Made by a program: the position numbers and the translations under genes. A stretch of 64,000 bases of DNA, taken from positions 42,776,001 through 42,840,000 of the forward strand of contig CM067557.1 of the NCBI GenBank assembly GCA_034509755.1, in the 5' to 3' direction. Shown piece after piece: positions 12,401 through 22,639 of this stretch. Source of the stretch: Anisodus tanguticus. Lineage: Eukaryota; Streptophyta; Magnoliopsida; Solanales; Solanaceae. Under the pieces are notes generated by a model. It worked only from the letters and a program-made list of their open reading frames with translations. It had not been told where the DNA came from and ran no database searches. The stretch's first letter is position 1; the number at the start of each line of letters is the position of its first letter.

Positions 12401-14478
12401 TCCTCTACCGATGAGGGAGAATTGAACACAATATCACACTTTCCATGCTTCAAACACCTTACTTCGTGGACCAATATCTCTTTCATTTCTCAATGAAATT
12501 TGACGATTCTTGGCCCTACGGTTATCTATGTACTTAGTAGATCATGCATGTGTGAAGAACCGGATTCTCCAACATACGTAACACTAGTGTTTAAGCCGTC
12601 AAAGTTGGTCGGTCGCAACTCCCGCCAAAGGATAATTTCCAACAAAAGTAATACACCAGAAAGCCACTGACGATGCTCACCAAAGGATATGTCCAACTCA
12701 AGGATCGTTTTTATATTTTAGAGTTCAGACGTAGAGCTAGAAAATTACATAAGATTTTAAATGTTTTCTTCACACAACCAAATCTTTGAGATTGATATCA
12801 TCATGGATGTGTTTGGTAATGCACCAATTTTCCCATCTCCGGTTGGCCAAAAGTTTTTGGAAATATTTTCTGGAAAACAAGTTCCTTAAAAATGAGGAAA
12901 TTGACTTCTCTAGTGAAAGTAGAGAAAACAATTCTACAAATGGCATTGCACATTGATTTTGTCCTCCCCACCCTCTAACACACCTCATCTTCATCCCAAT
13001 CCCCACCACCCCACACCCCTAACCCCCACCTCCCATAGTATTTGTATAGATTATATACAAATACTTTCAGGAAAATATTTTTTGCTTACATACCGAACAT
13101 AAGAAAATAAGTAAGAACCCACTTATTTTCCTGGAAGACATTTTCCTTCATACCGAACACACCCTATATCACACTGTAAAATAATCTAACTTATTCTTAT
13201 AAGCAACTAACCCTGCCTTCTCTGGAAAATTTGAAGACTTGTACCAACATCTAGTTACAAGTTTGAATTAAACAATGTGTTAACCTTCATATAGTTTAAG
13301 TAAACCAATATCTAGCATATGGCAGCAATAACATTTTCTTTGGTATAAGCGACAGCAATATCATTATGTTTCATGACAGACAGTCGACATTGCACGTCAT
13401 ATCTTCAACTCTGACGTAATGAGGGGGCAAAGCCAGTATTTTCACAAAGGGAATTCAAAATATAAAGAAATAAACACACCAATAAACCAATAGAATTCAC
13501 CATCTACTATATATACATAAAAGTTGGACCTTGTATATACAGTGTACTTTTCCGCCACCTCCCCCCCCCCCCCCCCCCCGAACAATAATTGCTGAACAAG
13601 TACTAACATATCCCATCTATTATCTTGCATAAATTTTAGATTATAAAATAAACAAAAAAGGAAAAAAATTAAACTTGAGTAAACCACTCATCTAAAAGCT
13701 TAAGCTTTTACAGAGTTGGCACATTTTTTATTACTTATGTTTGCAACTAATAACTAAACACAAACTTCTTCCCTGTCACTAATTTAAAAACAACACTAGA
13801 ATTAGTAACGAACTTCGTCATTATATTGCTCGTAGCTAACAATTTGTTTTGATAATCCATCGCTAAACAGAATTAGCAACAGATTTTGCTGTTTGGCTAC
13901 AGAACTTGTCCATAGCTAATTTCTGTTTTTTTTTAGTGTGAGCATTCACCACTAACGTAAAGCAAATGACTCAAAAATATCAGTTTTCAAAATCTTACAA
14001 CAGGAGCAGTCCTAGCTGTTTTCCCAAATCTACCATGACAAGCTGAATCATTTGGCCTATACGCTTCCACCTATCAAACAATTCACAACAACAACAACCC
14101 CATTAATCAAATACCCAAGCAGATCAAACATACTAAATAGAGAATGCTAATAACATTAACCTCAGTTATTTGAAGAAAAACATCATCTCTTCTAAGGAAC
14201 TTGCCAAGCAAACTAGGGGCAAGATCAAGTGCATCAATTTGGTAAAAAATTTGGGTCAAGATTGGATTTTTATTCAAAAAAGCTATAAGGGTAGTGTTAA
14301 TTTGATGGATTAGGAGGTTTTCTTGAGATTCTGAGTTGGGTTTTGAATCTTTTGATCTGTGCTTGTTTTTTACTTTAATGTTTGGTGTTTATGATGATGA
14401 AGCTTTGGTTTTGGTGGCAATTTTTTGGACAGCGATATTGTATATTGAATGGTTTTTATGGCGATGGGGTTTCTTCAT
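3424..14478 (-). CDS. MAG: 3-methyladenine DNA glycosylase (AAG/MPG family), six exons, in-frame stop in exon 1
   Basis: Base-excision repair glycosylase that removes alkylated purines in the nucleus. Exons (minus): 14161-14478, 13999-14070, 5688-5811, 4940-5010, 3662-3719, 3424-3587. All introns are GT-AG and the phases join into 268 sense codons plus stop, near the 254 residues of Arabidopsis MAG. Visible motifs are FYQIDALDLAP and LLGKFLRRDD (exon 1), VEAYRPNDSACHGRFG with the catalytic Glu at residue 108, FGPGGHAYVYLCYGLHMMLN with the DNA-intercalating Tyr region, LLDGPEPEHILVGPRVGIEYA, and a C-terminus APKKTLRPL. The start at 14478 (MKKPHRHK) was chosen by frame continuity. Codon 30 (14389-14391) is TAA in the otherwise continuous exon 1 frame, and no later Met precedes the domain, so as read the gene is broken or uses an unseen start. 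Intron 2 (8187 bp) contains a full Copia element and a MITE; intron 4 holds a LINE tail. Confidence 0.82.
3775..3960 (-). mobile_element. 5'-truncated RTE LINE / TS-type SINE tail in the glycosylase gene
   Basis: On the minus strand this reads GAGCCGAGGGTCTATCGG, then GGGTAAGGTCTGCGTACACT, then a TTG-repeat end at about 3775-3786. That is the 3' end shared by Solanaceae TS SINEs and RTE LINEs. The T-rich part from about 3900 to 3960 resembles the LINE 3' untranslated region. It sits in the intron between exons 4 and 5 of the glycosylase gene, in the gene's own orientation. Confidence 0.7.
5964..7194 (-). repeat. 3' LTR of the intronic Copia element
   Basis: 1231 bp, nearly colinear with 11436-12644. 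It holds four imperfect copies of a GGACCAAACTGTACAT motif (about 6597-6720) and a GC-rich CCCGTGAACC microrepeat (about 6770-6825) that is longer here than in the partner LTR. A TATA-like TATATAAG on the minus strand is at 6927-6934. Confidence 0.9.
6927..6934 (-). promoter_or_regulatory. TATA box candidate in LTR
   Basis: TATATAAG on the minus strand, conserved at 12377-12384 in the partner LTR and at 60129-60136 in the related solo LTR. Conservation in three copies of otherwise drifting sequence supports a core promoter role. Confidence 0.5.
7830..9780 (-). pseudogene. Degenerate Copia pol (integrase, reverse transcriptase, RNase H pieces)
   Basis: Short readable stretches remain on the minus strand. 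At 9577-9777 LLKSKDEVVEADKRYKAEVE resembles the Copia integrase core. At about 8790-8867 MDVETAFPTGELEEE matches the start of the Copia reverse transcriptase motif. At about 8030-8160 SEFIAL and then, after a frameshift, PYWEKPVPSAVIHCG match RNase H. About 7840 SRGMGLKP resembles the pol C-terminus. The stretches lie in different frames separated by stops. Confidence 0.7.
10285..11150 (-). repeat. Internal repeat cluster of the intronic Copia element
   Basis: A near-exact tandem duplication of about 166 bp lies at 10507-10672 and 10673-10832. Shorter copies of its opening motif (TGGCCCACTCCAGTCGCCC ... GACTGAGTGTCC) recur near 10300, 10388, 10432 and 11114. The cluster lies toward the 5' side of the element on its minus-strand orientation. 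An adjacent frame (11129-11422, minus) encodes an acidic, Lys-rich 97-residue peptide that I do not recognise. Confidence 0.75.
11436..12644 (-). repeat. 5' LTR of the intronic Copia element
   Basis: 1209 bp, partner of 5964-7194. The size difference comes mainly from the GC-rich CCCGTGAACC tract, which has fewer units here (about 12235-12260). TATA candidate at 12377-12384. Confidence 0.9.
12650..13793. other. Remainder of glycosylase intron 2
   Basis: AT-rich intron sequence with a run of C at about 13561-13578. No exon-like sequence or RNA gene is seen. Confidence 0.5.
13794..13938. mobile_element. Small CACTA-type MITE
   Basis: It starts CACTAGAATTAGTAACG and ends TTTTTTAGTG. The body has the gctaa / ttagc alternation common in plant CACTA-derived MITEs. 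A matching 3-bp target duplication is not evident. It lies in intron 2, 60 bp before exon 2 of the glycosylase gene. Confidence 0.5.
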
Positions 14479-15003
14479 TGGATTAATATTAGCATTAATT
14501 GGTGAAAGAAATGGAAAATGGGAGGGCAACTTTGAGGAGAACCATAACACAGAATCATAGGCTGGGTGGAAAGAACTTGTCAATTGGGGTTTTACAATAG
14601 TTACAAATTGTAGTTATTTAAAAAAAAATGGATGTTGGCCTTAGAAAAAGACTTCTGCTTGAATTTTAAATATGTTCAATTGCACATATAAAAACTACTT
14701 CAAGTTATAGCGGTCTTGTGGTAAAATAAAGTGGATCGAGAATGGTTAAGTTTAGTGATTTAATAAAGTGGATTGAGAATGATTAAATTTTGATAAATAG
14801 AATTACTTGTTATAAACTTAGGCAGGTGTTTTATAAAATTAATTGAAAGGTGTACAAATTGGTTTAACACATCACTATTATAAAGGAGAAAGGAGTATCA
14901 AATCCTCATTCAGCTGCCTAAAGAGCAAAACTGTATCCTCAAATCCTGCGTATATCAGCAGATAGCTACGATTTAAGACAATGGCACAAAAAAAAAAAGG
15001 TAA
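14479..15003. other. Upstream region of the glycosylase gene
   Basis: An open frame continues upstream in phase with exon 1 to another ATG at 14583, giving 35 more codons, so the true start could be there. The rest is AT-rich with no clear promoter element. Confidence 0.45.
14988..14998 (-). terminator. Probable Pol III terminator of tRNA-Ser
   Basis: An A-run on the plus strand gives a T-run 5-6 nt after the minus-strand tRNA end, as expected for RNA polymerase III termination. Confidence 0.65.
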
Positions 15004-15085
15004 CGTCGCCTGAGAGATTCGAACTCTCGCGGGGAAACCCCATGTACTTAGCAGGCACACGCCTTAACCACTCGGCCAAAGCGAC
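15004..15085 (-). tRNA. trnS-GCU: tRNA-Ser (GCT anticodon)
   Basis: The 82-nt minus-strand sequence folds as a class II tRNA. The acceptor stem GTCGCTT pairs with AGGCGAC. The D-arm contains GGCCGAGTGGTTAAGGC. The anticodon loop is CTGCTAA with GCT, for AGC/AGT codons. A long variable arm pairs GGGG with CCCC. The T-arm contains GAGTTCGAATCTC. A box A and box B internal promoter is implied. A T-run just left of 15000 on the minus strand (A-run 14988-14998 on plus) fits a Pol III terminator. Confidence 0.95.
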
Positions 15086-15311
15086 GCTTGTATTGTCCTA
15101 CTTCTCTTATAGAGTTATATTTTCTAAGCCACGTTTTGCCTTTCAAATTCCATCGTCACCCATTCATCCTTTCACATTTAGAATGTACTTCTCTAGATTT
15201 GCAAACTGATGCCTATTATTATTGTCATTGATACAAAAAAAAAACGGCTAAAGGAATATATTTTATAAACAAGACAAAGATGGAGAAGGAGAGGGGAACA
15301 TGTCCTCAATT

Positions 15312-15615
15312 TTTGAAAGTATACCTTGATATACACGACATATACAATACCTTGTGTATATCGTGTATATCACGGAAACACAAGACAAAACAATCCGTGA
15401 TATACATGCCAAGTATATCACGGTTTGGAGTATTTTTTATAACATATTATTTGTATTTAATTAGCATTGTACACTTACCATAATTGTAGAATTCTTGTAC
15501 AAATATAATAGGGTTTTGGGAGTAGAATAGGAATAAGATTTTTCATATTATGGAATTTGTAAATTGTATATATACTCATTCATTAATGAAAATAATCAAA
15601 GGATTATTTCTTTCA
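15312..15615 (+). repeat. 5' LTR, Copia copy A
   Basis: The first 115 bp are inverted-repeat rich (GATATACACG, CGTGTATATCACGG, CCGTGATATAC). A TATATATAC box follows at about 15567-15575. Confidence 0.85.
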
Positions 15616-15667
15616 TGGTATCAGAAGTCTAGGTCTAAATTTACTTCTTGATTTTTCCTCTCTTCCG

Positions 15668-18600
15668 ATGCCTCAGAATTCGCGTATTTTCTTGGATTCC
15701 GTGCCAATCTTACTTCCTCTCTTCCCAAATTTTCCTCTAAATCCTTTTGTTCTTTCGTTATGTCGACGTCAAAGAATTTATTTCATCCTTCCCTTATTGT
15801 TTCTAACATCAAGAATCACATCCCGATTGTTCTTGAGATGGAAAACATCCAATATGCGACGTGGGCAGAGTTGTTCAAAATTCACGCAATCTAACATCAA
15901 GTCCTCCATCACATAATTCCTCCCGATGTCCCTACACCCGCGGAGGATCCTTAGTTATGGATCACTCTTGATGTTACCGTCCTTAAGTGCATTTACTCCA
16001 CTATTTCTATCGACCTTTTACAAACGATCATTGAACCAGACACTACGGCTATGGCTACCTGGAATAGATTGCATGATATATTCCAGGATAACCAACATTC
16101 CCGAGTTGTCACCCTTGAGCAAGATTTTTTACAAGTCTGCATTGAAGATTTTCCGAATGTTTCAGCCTATTGTAAACGACTCAAGGAATTGGCGGACCAA
16201 CTCCGTAACGTTGGAGCGCTTGTTACCAATAATCGTCTTGTGCAATAAATGGTTGCAGGACTATTTAAGGCATATAATGGCGTTGGGACTCTCCTCCATC
16301 AAAGTAATTCGCTTCTCCCTTTTTATCAAGCCCGTTCGATGCTCACGTTAGAAGAAGCTGGTTTGAAAAAAAAGGCGGCTATTGGCACCAATTTCGTGGA
16401 GATGATGACTCCATCCAATAACTCTCACGAGTTTGTTGATAATTCGGGCCAAAACCGCAATAACGGTGGTGGCAAGAAGGGTCAAAACCGTAAAAATAAT
16501 GGCAATAATCGTGGCGGCCAGAACAGTGGCAACACCGGTGGGAACAGTAAACACATCGGGGGTGGGCCTCGGGGTTCTGGGGCCCAGGTCGCCTGGTCCC
16601 AGCCTTGGGCCCCTTAGCAGTGGGCCTGGACCAGTGGCCCAGTCCCGCTTCCTGCCCTCTTTCTAATTATTTCCAGTCACCTTGGGCCCCGGTCCAGCCC
16701 CATAATAGACCCAATTACTCGGGTTCTTACCAGCAGCCTTCCAGGTCGGGCCAGCAGTACGGTGTGCTTGGGCCTCGGCCCCAGCAAGCTTTCAATGTTG
16801 TGGGCCCGAATCTGATGCCGACACCCACCGATATTGAGGCCGCCATGCATACACTTGGATTAAATCCTCGAGACGTAAATTGGTACATGGACACCGACGT
16901 CACTTCTTACATGACGTCCGACCAATGTACTCTCTCGTCTTATTCAAATTTAAGCAATAATCATGGCATTATTGTTGGTAATGGCAATACAATTCCAATT
17001 CGTGGTTACAGTAATACAACTGTCTCCTCCACATCCACCTCTTGTCTTGAAAAATACCCTTCATGCCCCTAACTTAATTAAAAGTTTGGTATATGTCCGA
17101 AAATTCATCACTGATAATTGGATTTCTATTAATTTTGATCATTTTGGGTTTTTTGTGAAGGATTTCAAAACGGGGATACCTCTCATGAGATGCAATAGTA
17201 TGGGACCTTTATCCAATCACGACCGCCGCCTTCAGTTTCTCGAGTCAAGCCATGCCATCGACATTTGCAGCTCTAGCTCCTTCCTTGTGGCATGCACATT
17301 TTAGTCACCATGGATCGTTTATTGTTTCTTCCTTGCATAAAATCAATTTTATTTTTTGTAAGGGTACTTTTAGTACTCCAATTTGTCATTCATGTCCGTT
17401 AGGAAAACATATTAGATTACCATTTGTAGCCTCTACTTCTCGTACTTTGATGCCGTTTGACATTATACATAGAGATTTATGGACTTCTCCCGTTCTAAGT
17501 TCTATGGGCCATCGTTATTATGTTCTATTTTTGGATGATTATTCTAATTTTTTATGGGTCTTTCCGTTAGCAAAGAAATCTCATATTTTTCCACATTCTT
17601 AAAATTTAGAGCATTCATCCGTACCCAATTCGAACGGAAAATTCAAAAGTATTCAGTGTGATAATGGCAAAGAATATGATAATGGGTTGTTTCGGGAATT
17701 TTGTGATGCTAATGACATAGTTTTTCATTTTTCTTGTCCTCATACATCCTCACAAAATGGGAAAGCCGAACGAACAATTCGTACCATTAATAATATTGTC
17801 CGAACGTTATTGGTCCATGCTTCTGTACCCTCTTCCTTTTGGCATCATGCTATACAAATGACTACTTATCTCCTTAACATACTTCATACCAAAGGATTGA
17901 TATCTTCAAATCCTCTATAATAAGAATTCTTCGTATTCACAGCTTAGGGTCTTTGGGTGTTTATGTTATCCACTATTTCCGTCAACTACACTTAACAAAC
18001 TTCAAGCTCATTCTACCGCTCGTATGTTTTTGGGTTATCCATCTAATCATCGTGGTTACAAATGTTTTGATTTATCGTCTAATAAAATTATAATTAGCCG
18101 CCATGTTATTTTTTATGAAACTCAATTTTCGTTTGCTAAAGTGAGTAGTCTCGTGCCTAGTTCGTATAATTTTTTAGATGACGAAGTCTCACCGTACATT
18201 ATGCACCACTTATTGGGTCAATCCAGTACCCCCGGAACGCCAGCAGGCCCACTGTCTGCTAGCCCGCCAACACCCACAGCCCATCCAGTCCCAGGTCTAG
18301 CAACTAGGCCACTCATCCAGCCCAATTCTGCCTATGTTTCTGTTCCAGTTCCAGGTCCAGATTCCAATGTTGGGGTGGGCCTGCTGGCCAGTCCATCCCC
18401 CATCCGAATTTTTCCCAAAATCCACCCAATTCTCCCCCGAGTCACCGACCTGTTACTCGTAGTCAACGTGTATTTTTAAACCAAAAAGACATTTTAATCT
18501 TAATTCTAATGTTCTTCAATCCCCACTACCCCGTAACCCAATGTCTGCATTAATTGACCCAAATTGGAAATTGGCTATACACGATGAATATAATGCTCTT

Positions 18601-20060
18601 ATTGAAAATAAGACATGAGAGTTGGTACCCCGTCCTTCTAGCATTAATATTATTCGATCTATGTGTATTTTTACTCATAAAGATAATTCTGATGATTCTT
18701 TTGCGAGACATAAGGCTCGTCTTGTAGGTGATAGTAACACTCAACAGGTTGGCGTGGACTGTGGTGAGACTTTTAGTCCGGTGGTCAAACCGGCTACCAT
18801 TCACACTGTTCTCAGTCTGGCTCTTTCAAAGGCATGACTCATTCATTAGCTAGATGTCAAGAATGCTTTCTTACATGGTGATCTTAAGGAGACAGTCTAC
18901 ATGCATCAGCCATTGGGTTTTTGACACCCCAAATATCCTAATCAAGTCTGTTTATTGAAGAAGTCCTTGTATGGGCTCAAGTAGGGGCCCCGGGCTTGGC
19001 ATAAGCGATTTGCAGACTATGTGTCAACTATTCGATTTTCTCACAACAGGTCTGATAGTTCTCTGTTCATATATCGGCGTGTTACTTCCTTGGCATAGAT
19101 TTTATTATATGTGGATGATATTATCTTGACTATTTCTTCTGATGATTTACGCAAGTCTATCATGACACTACTCAGTTCTGAGTTTGCTATGAAGGACTTG
19201 GGCCCTTGAGTTACTTCTTGGGATTGATGTCACTCGTCATGCCAGTAGGTTATTCTTATCCCAACAAAAGTATGCCGCTGAGATAATTGAGCGAGCTGAT
19301 ATGTCATCATGTAAGTCTACCTTCACTCTAGTTGATACTAAACTCAAGCTGGGTGTTGTGGTTGGCTCACCTTACGAGGATCCTACCCACTATCGCAGTC
19401 TTGATGGAGCTCTTCAGTATCTTACTTTTACTAGACCATATATTACGTATGTCGTACAACATGTGTGTTTGTTTATGCATGATCCTAGGGTTGAGAACAT
19501 GAATACGCTCAAATGCATTATCCGATACACCAGGGAACACTTGACTATGGCTTGCATCTATATCCTTCGACGGCCTCAACATTTGTCTCGTATACAGATG
19601 CCGATTGGGGTGGCTGTCTAGATACCAGACGCTCCACGTCTGGTTATTGTATGTTTCTTGGTGATAACTTGGTCTCATGGTCTGTAAAGTGTCAGTCTAC
19701 ATTATCACGCTCCAGTGCAGAGGCCGAGTATCGAAGGGTAGCCAATGTGGTATCTGAATCGTGTTGGTTAAGTAATCTTCTCTTAAAGCTTCATTGTCCT
19801 ATTCAAAAAGCTACCTTAGTTTATTGTGATAATATTAGTGATGTCTATCTTTTTGGTAATCCTGTTCAACATCAACACACTAAACATATCGAAATGGATA
19901 TCCACTTCGTTCGAGAAAAGGTAGCTCGTGGACAAGTACGTGTCTTACATGTCCCTTCTAGATACCTAATTGCAGACATCTTCACTAAGGGTCTTCCCTC
20001 GGTTTTGTTTGAAGATTTTAGGGACAATCTCAGCGTACGACGACCGCCCGCTATGACTGT
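15668..20060 (+). pseudogene. Broken gag-pol of Copia copy A
   Basis: Gag fragments (15840-16380) include LEQDFLQVCIEDFPN and LTLEEAGLKKKAA, then a Gly/Asn-rich RNA-binding tail. The protease site near 16888 reads YMDTDVTSYMTSDQ, where the active-site DTGA is lost. Integrase core runs about 17440-17920 (HTSSQNGKAERTIRTINN). Reverse transcriptase runs about 18600-19250 (LLYVDDIILT, with stops). RNase H runs about 19540-20040 (SRSSAEAEYRRVA and HIEMDIHFVREKVA). Frameshifts and stops occur in every domain except much of RNase H. Confidence 0.88.
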
Positions 20061-20064
20061 GGGG

Positions 20065-20368
20065 TGTGAAAGTATACCGTGATATACACGGCATGTAGAA
20101 TGCCTTGTGTATACCGTGTATATCACTAAAACACAAGATAAAATAGTTTGTGATATACATGTCAAGTATATCACGGTTTGGAGTATTTTTGGTAACATAT
20201 TATTTGTATTTAATTAGCATTGTACACTTATCATAATTGTAGAATTCTTGTACAAATAGAATATGATTTTGGTAGTAGAATAGGAATAGAATTTTCCATA
20301 TTATGAAATTTGTAAATTGTATATATACTCATTTATTAATAAAAATAATCAAGGGATTATTTCTTTCA
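20065..20368 (+). repeat. 3' LTR, Copia copy A
   Basis: Equal in length and colinear with 15312-15615, preceded by a short G-rich tract. Confidence 0.88.
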
Positions 20369-20373
20369 TATAG

Positions 20374-21094
20374 TATTGCCAAGCTATATGAACTTTTGAT
20401 CATTTCCTTTTTGTATTTCAATTACAAGCTCTGCTTTGCTGCGACCCTCCGATAACCTTTACTCTCACTTTCCTGTCTTCCCACACCTTCAGTCAGAACA
20501 GAAAAGAAAATAATGTAACCTTTGGCGTCGATGGAGGCAGAATTTTCATGATCTCTATATATATATAAATTAACCCTGTATATATAATGTGAATTTGTCG
20601 AATGAAAGGAGTATGAATCATAGAAGGAATTATGATTTAAAATTTATGGGTTCATGATTCTAGTTTTTTTTTTTAATTTTAATTAATAATTTGTACATAT
20701 TAAATAAAAAAATTTAATATAAATATAGAATTTGGATTAAAACTAGTGAATTTGACCGAACCCGTAACCGAAATGCTAGCTTCGCTGCTAGACTATGAAC
20801 CTCCTTCCACCCCTATATATACATCTACTACTTAGTTACTGTTTTAAGCTTATGGTTGTAGGGGCATAGTTATATATGCCGAAGCTAAGGGTGATCGATG
20901 CCCCTCATCAAAAAATTGCACATAAATTAAAGTTTACTATATACCTTAAAAGTACCCTTATACGACATTTTTATTGAAATTTATGATTTTGCAACTGCAT
21001 CGTTATAACCATTACACAGTATTCTCGGTGCTCTTCCCACTAGTACGAAGATAAAAGTGAAAAGGGACTCACACGGTAGCTGGTAATTCAGTCT
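20374..21094. other. Intergenic between two Copia elements
   Basis: AT-rich with poly-T and poly-A runs. No gene is seen. Confidence 0.45.
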
Positions 21095-21099
21095 ATGCC

Positions 21100-21545
21100 T
21101 GTTATATTTCTGTATTCTAAAAATATATTCTTCCAACAGAAACCAAGTATTACCAGAAATAGAGAAGTAGCAAAAATAACGATGAACAAATCCGAGCCCA
21201 TTGCATTCATAGTGTGTTTTTAAGGAACTTAATCCCCCAAGTATCCAAGGTTATGGATTATTTCCTCCTAGGATAGAACATATTATCGTCACCGGTATAG
21301 CAATACCTCAAACGCCGGTGTGTGCGAACACAAAGAATCGGCTGAATCCCACTTAGAACTTTACTATTTTGTGCAGAAAATATTATGCAGAAAAAAGAGA
21401 AATTGCAGAATTTTTTGTAATGAAAAAATCGGAGGAAAGACCAATATTTATAGTCTACAAAGTAAAGGAGTGAATAGGTGTGACACCTTTTTCATGAAAA
21501 GGTGCAATAGTTCATTTTACATTCACTCATTCATAAAACCCAACA
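21100..21545 (-). repeat. 3' LTR of the 21.1-26.7 kb element
   Basis: 446 bp, colinear with 26284-26730. It shares AGAAGTAGCAAAAATAACGA and the terminal AAAACCCAACA. Confidence 0.88.
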
Positions 21546-22102
21546 ATCTCCTACATGAATGGAGAATGACTATATGATGGAAACATGCATGAAAAATTAT
21601 GTGATTTGCTTGTAAAGATTACTCACATCTGGATAAGTAGGTTTTCCATTAAAACTTTCTGTAGTGAACTCATATCGGATATATTCGGTCAATCGATAGA
21701 TTTGATATTTTTGAAACTGTCGAGCTTTAGTGTAGATCTAGACAACATATGTCACACAATAACCTTTTAACCATCTTTGGTTCTCATTGTTGTGTTCGTT
21801 TCAGCCATGAAAACCGCTTGATTTGATAAGTGTGTATAGAATTGACCTTACATAATTCTCCTTGAAGCGGCTAACACTTCACACTTACATATGTGATTCC
21901 TAAACGTGTCATCCCGTAGATACACTATTTGATATACCTTGTATCAAACTTAGTAATCATTAAAAACTTTAATGACTTATCCTTGGTACTGAACATTGTC
22001 TCATCACGAGAATGGACCAAAAAATTATTTTGACAATGTTGAACCATCATTCATAACTTTATTTGATCTCCTTGAAACCTATATCTTAGGATGTCCCGTC
22101 TT

Positions 22103-22635
22103 CTAGGTAGAGTTACCGCCATGATGACTTGTCCTCGGCCACAGTCTCATTCCTTCTGATGATCTATCAACTACCTCTCTAGCTAGGCCTTTTGTAAGTG
22201 GATCTGACACGTTATCTCTTGACTTTACGTAGTCAATAGTGATAACTCCATTAGAAAATAATTGTCTAACGGTATTGTATCTTTGTCGTATGTGACGAGA
22301 TTTACCGTTATACATAACGCTCCCTGCCCTACCTATTATCGTTTGGCTATCGCAATGTATGCATATTGGTGTCAACGATTTGGGCTAGAATGGAATATCT
22401 TTCAAGAAATTCTGGAGCTATTCAACTTCTTCACTGATCAGGTCTATAGCTATGAAATTAGACTCTCTTGTGGAGCGGGCGATATAAGTTTGTTTGGACG
22501 ATTTTCAAGACATTGGTCCTCCACAATGGTCACAACATATCCACTTGTAGATTTTATTTCGGTTGACCCGACAATCCAATTTGCATCATCATACCTCTCA
22601 ATAATCGCAGGATATTTATTATAATGCAAAACCAA
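22103..22635 (-). pseudogene. Copia RNase H remnant
   Basis: Two frames remain. At 22450-22635 there is DANWIVGSTEIKSTSGYV, the start of the Copia RNase H domain. At 22103-22375 there are ICIHCDSQTIIGRAGS, SRHIRQRYNTVRQLFSNGV and NVSDPLTKGLAREVV, its C-terminal half. A frame break lies between them. The motifs match the same Copia type as the remnant in the glycosylase intron. Confidence 0.85.
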
Positions 22636-22639
22636 ACTT

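Larger units (their letters stand above)
5964..12644 (-). mobile_element. Complete but decayed Copia LTR retrotransposon in intron 2 of the glycosylase gene
   Basis: LTRs lie at 5964-7194 and 11436-12644, with ends TGTTGG and CCAACA. A perfect 5-bp target duplication AAAGT flanks it (5959-5963 and 12645-12649). Orientation is minus: a purine-rich tract AAGAGGGGAT abuts the LTR at 7195-7204, and pol fragments run integrase (about 9.6-9.8 kb), reverse transcriptase (about 8.8 kb), RNase H (about 7.85-8.15 kb) on the minus strand, the Copia order. No clean primer-binding site was found at 11435. Coding sequence is broken by many stops and frameshifts, so the copy cannot be autonomous. Confidence 0.9.
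15312..20368 (+). mobile_element. Decayed Copia retrotransposon, copy A
   Basis: LTRs of 304 bp lie at 15312-15615 and 20065-20368. The 3' LTR starts TGTGAAAG after a G-run (20061-20064); the 5' LTR start has mutated to TT. Both end TTTCA. TGGTATCAGAAG at 15616-15627 is the iMet primer-binding site. The internal region encodes gag then pol in Copia order but has many stops. Flanking 5-mers (CAATT and TATAG) do not match, so a target duplication is not supported. Same family as 48124-53248, which lies in the opposite orientation. Confidence 0.9.

Noticed and set aside
15314..15425. CRISPR-like or riboswitch-like array in the LTR palindromes
   Set aside because: Too few units, no unique spacers, and plant nuclear context; they are LTR inverted repeats.
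18550..18804. Minus-strand 84-residue ORF in Copia copy A
   Set aside because: Antisense to the reverse transcriptase region of the element.
15307..20373. Target duplication for Copia copy A
   Set aside because: Flanking CAATT and TATAG do not match, so none is claimed.
21320..21577. 85-residue ORF in the left LTR of the 21.1-26.7 kb element
   Set aside because: Lies wholly inside the LTR and on the strand opposite to the element; a chance frame.
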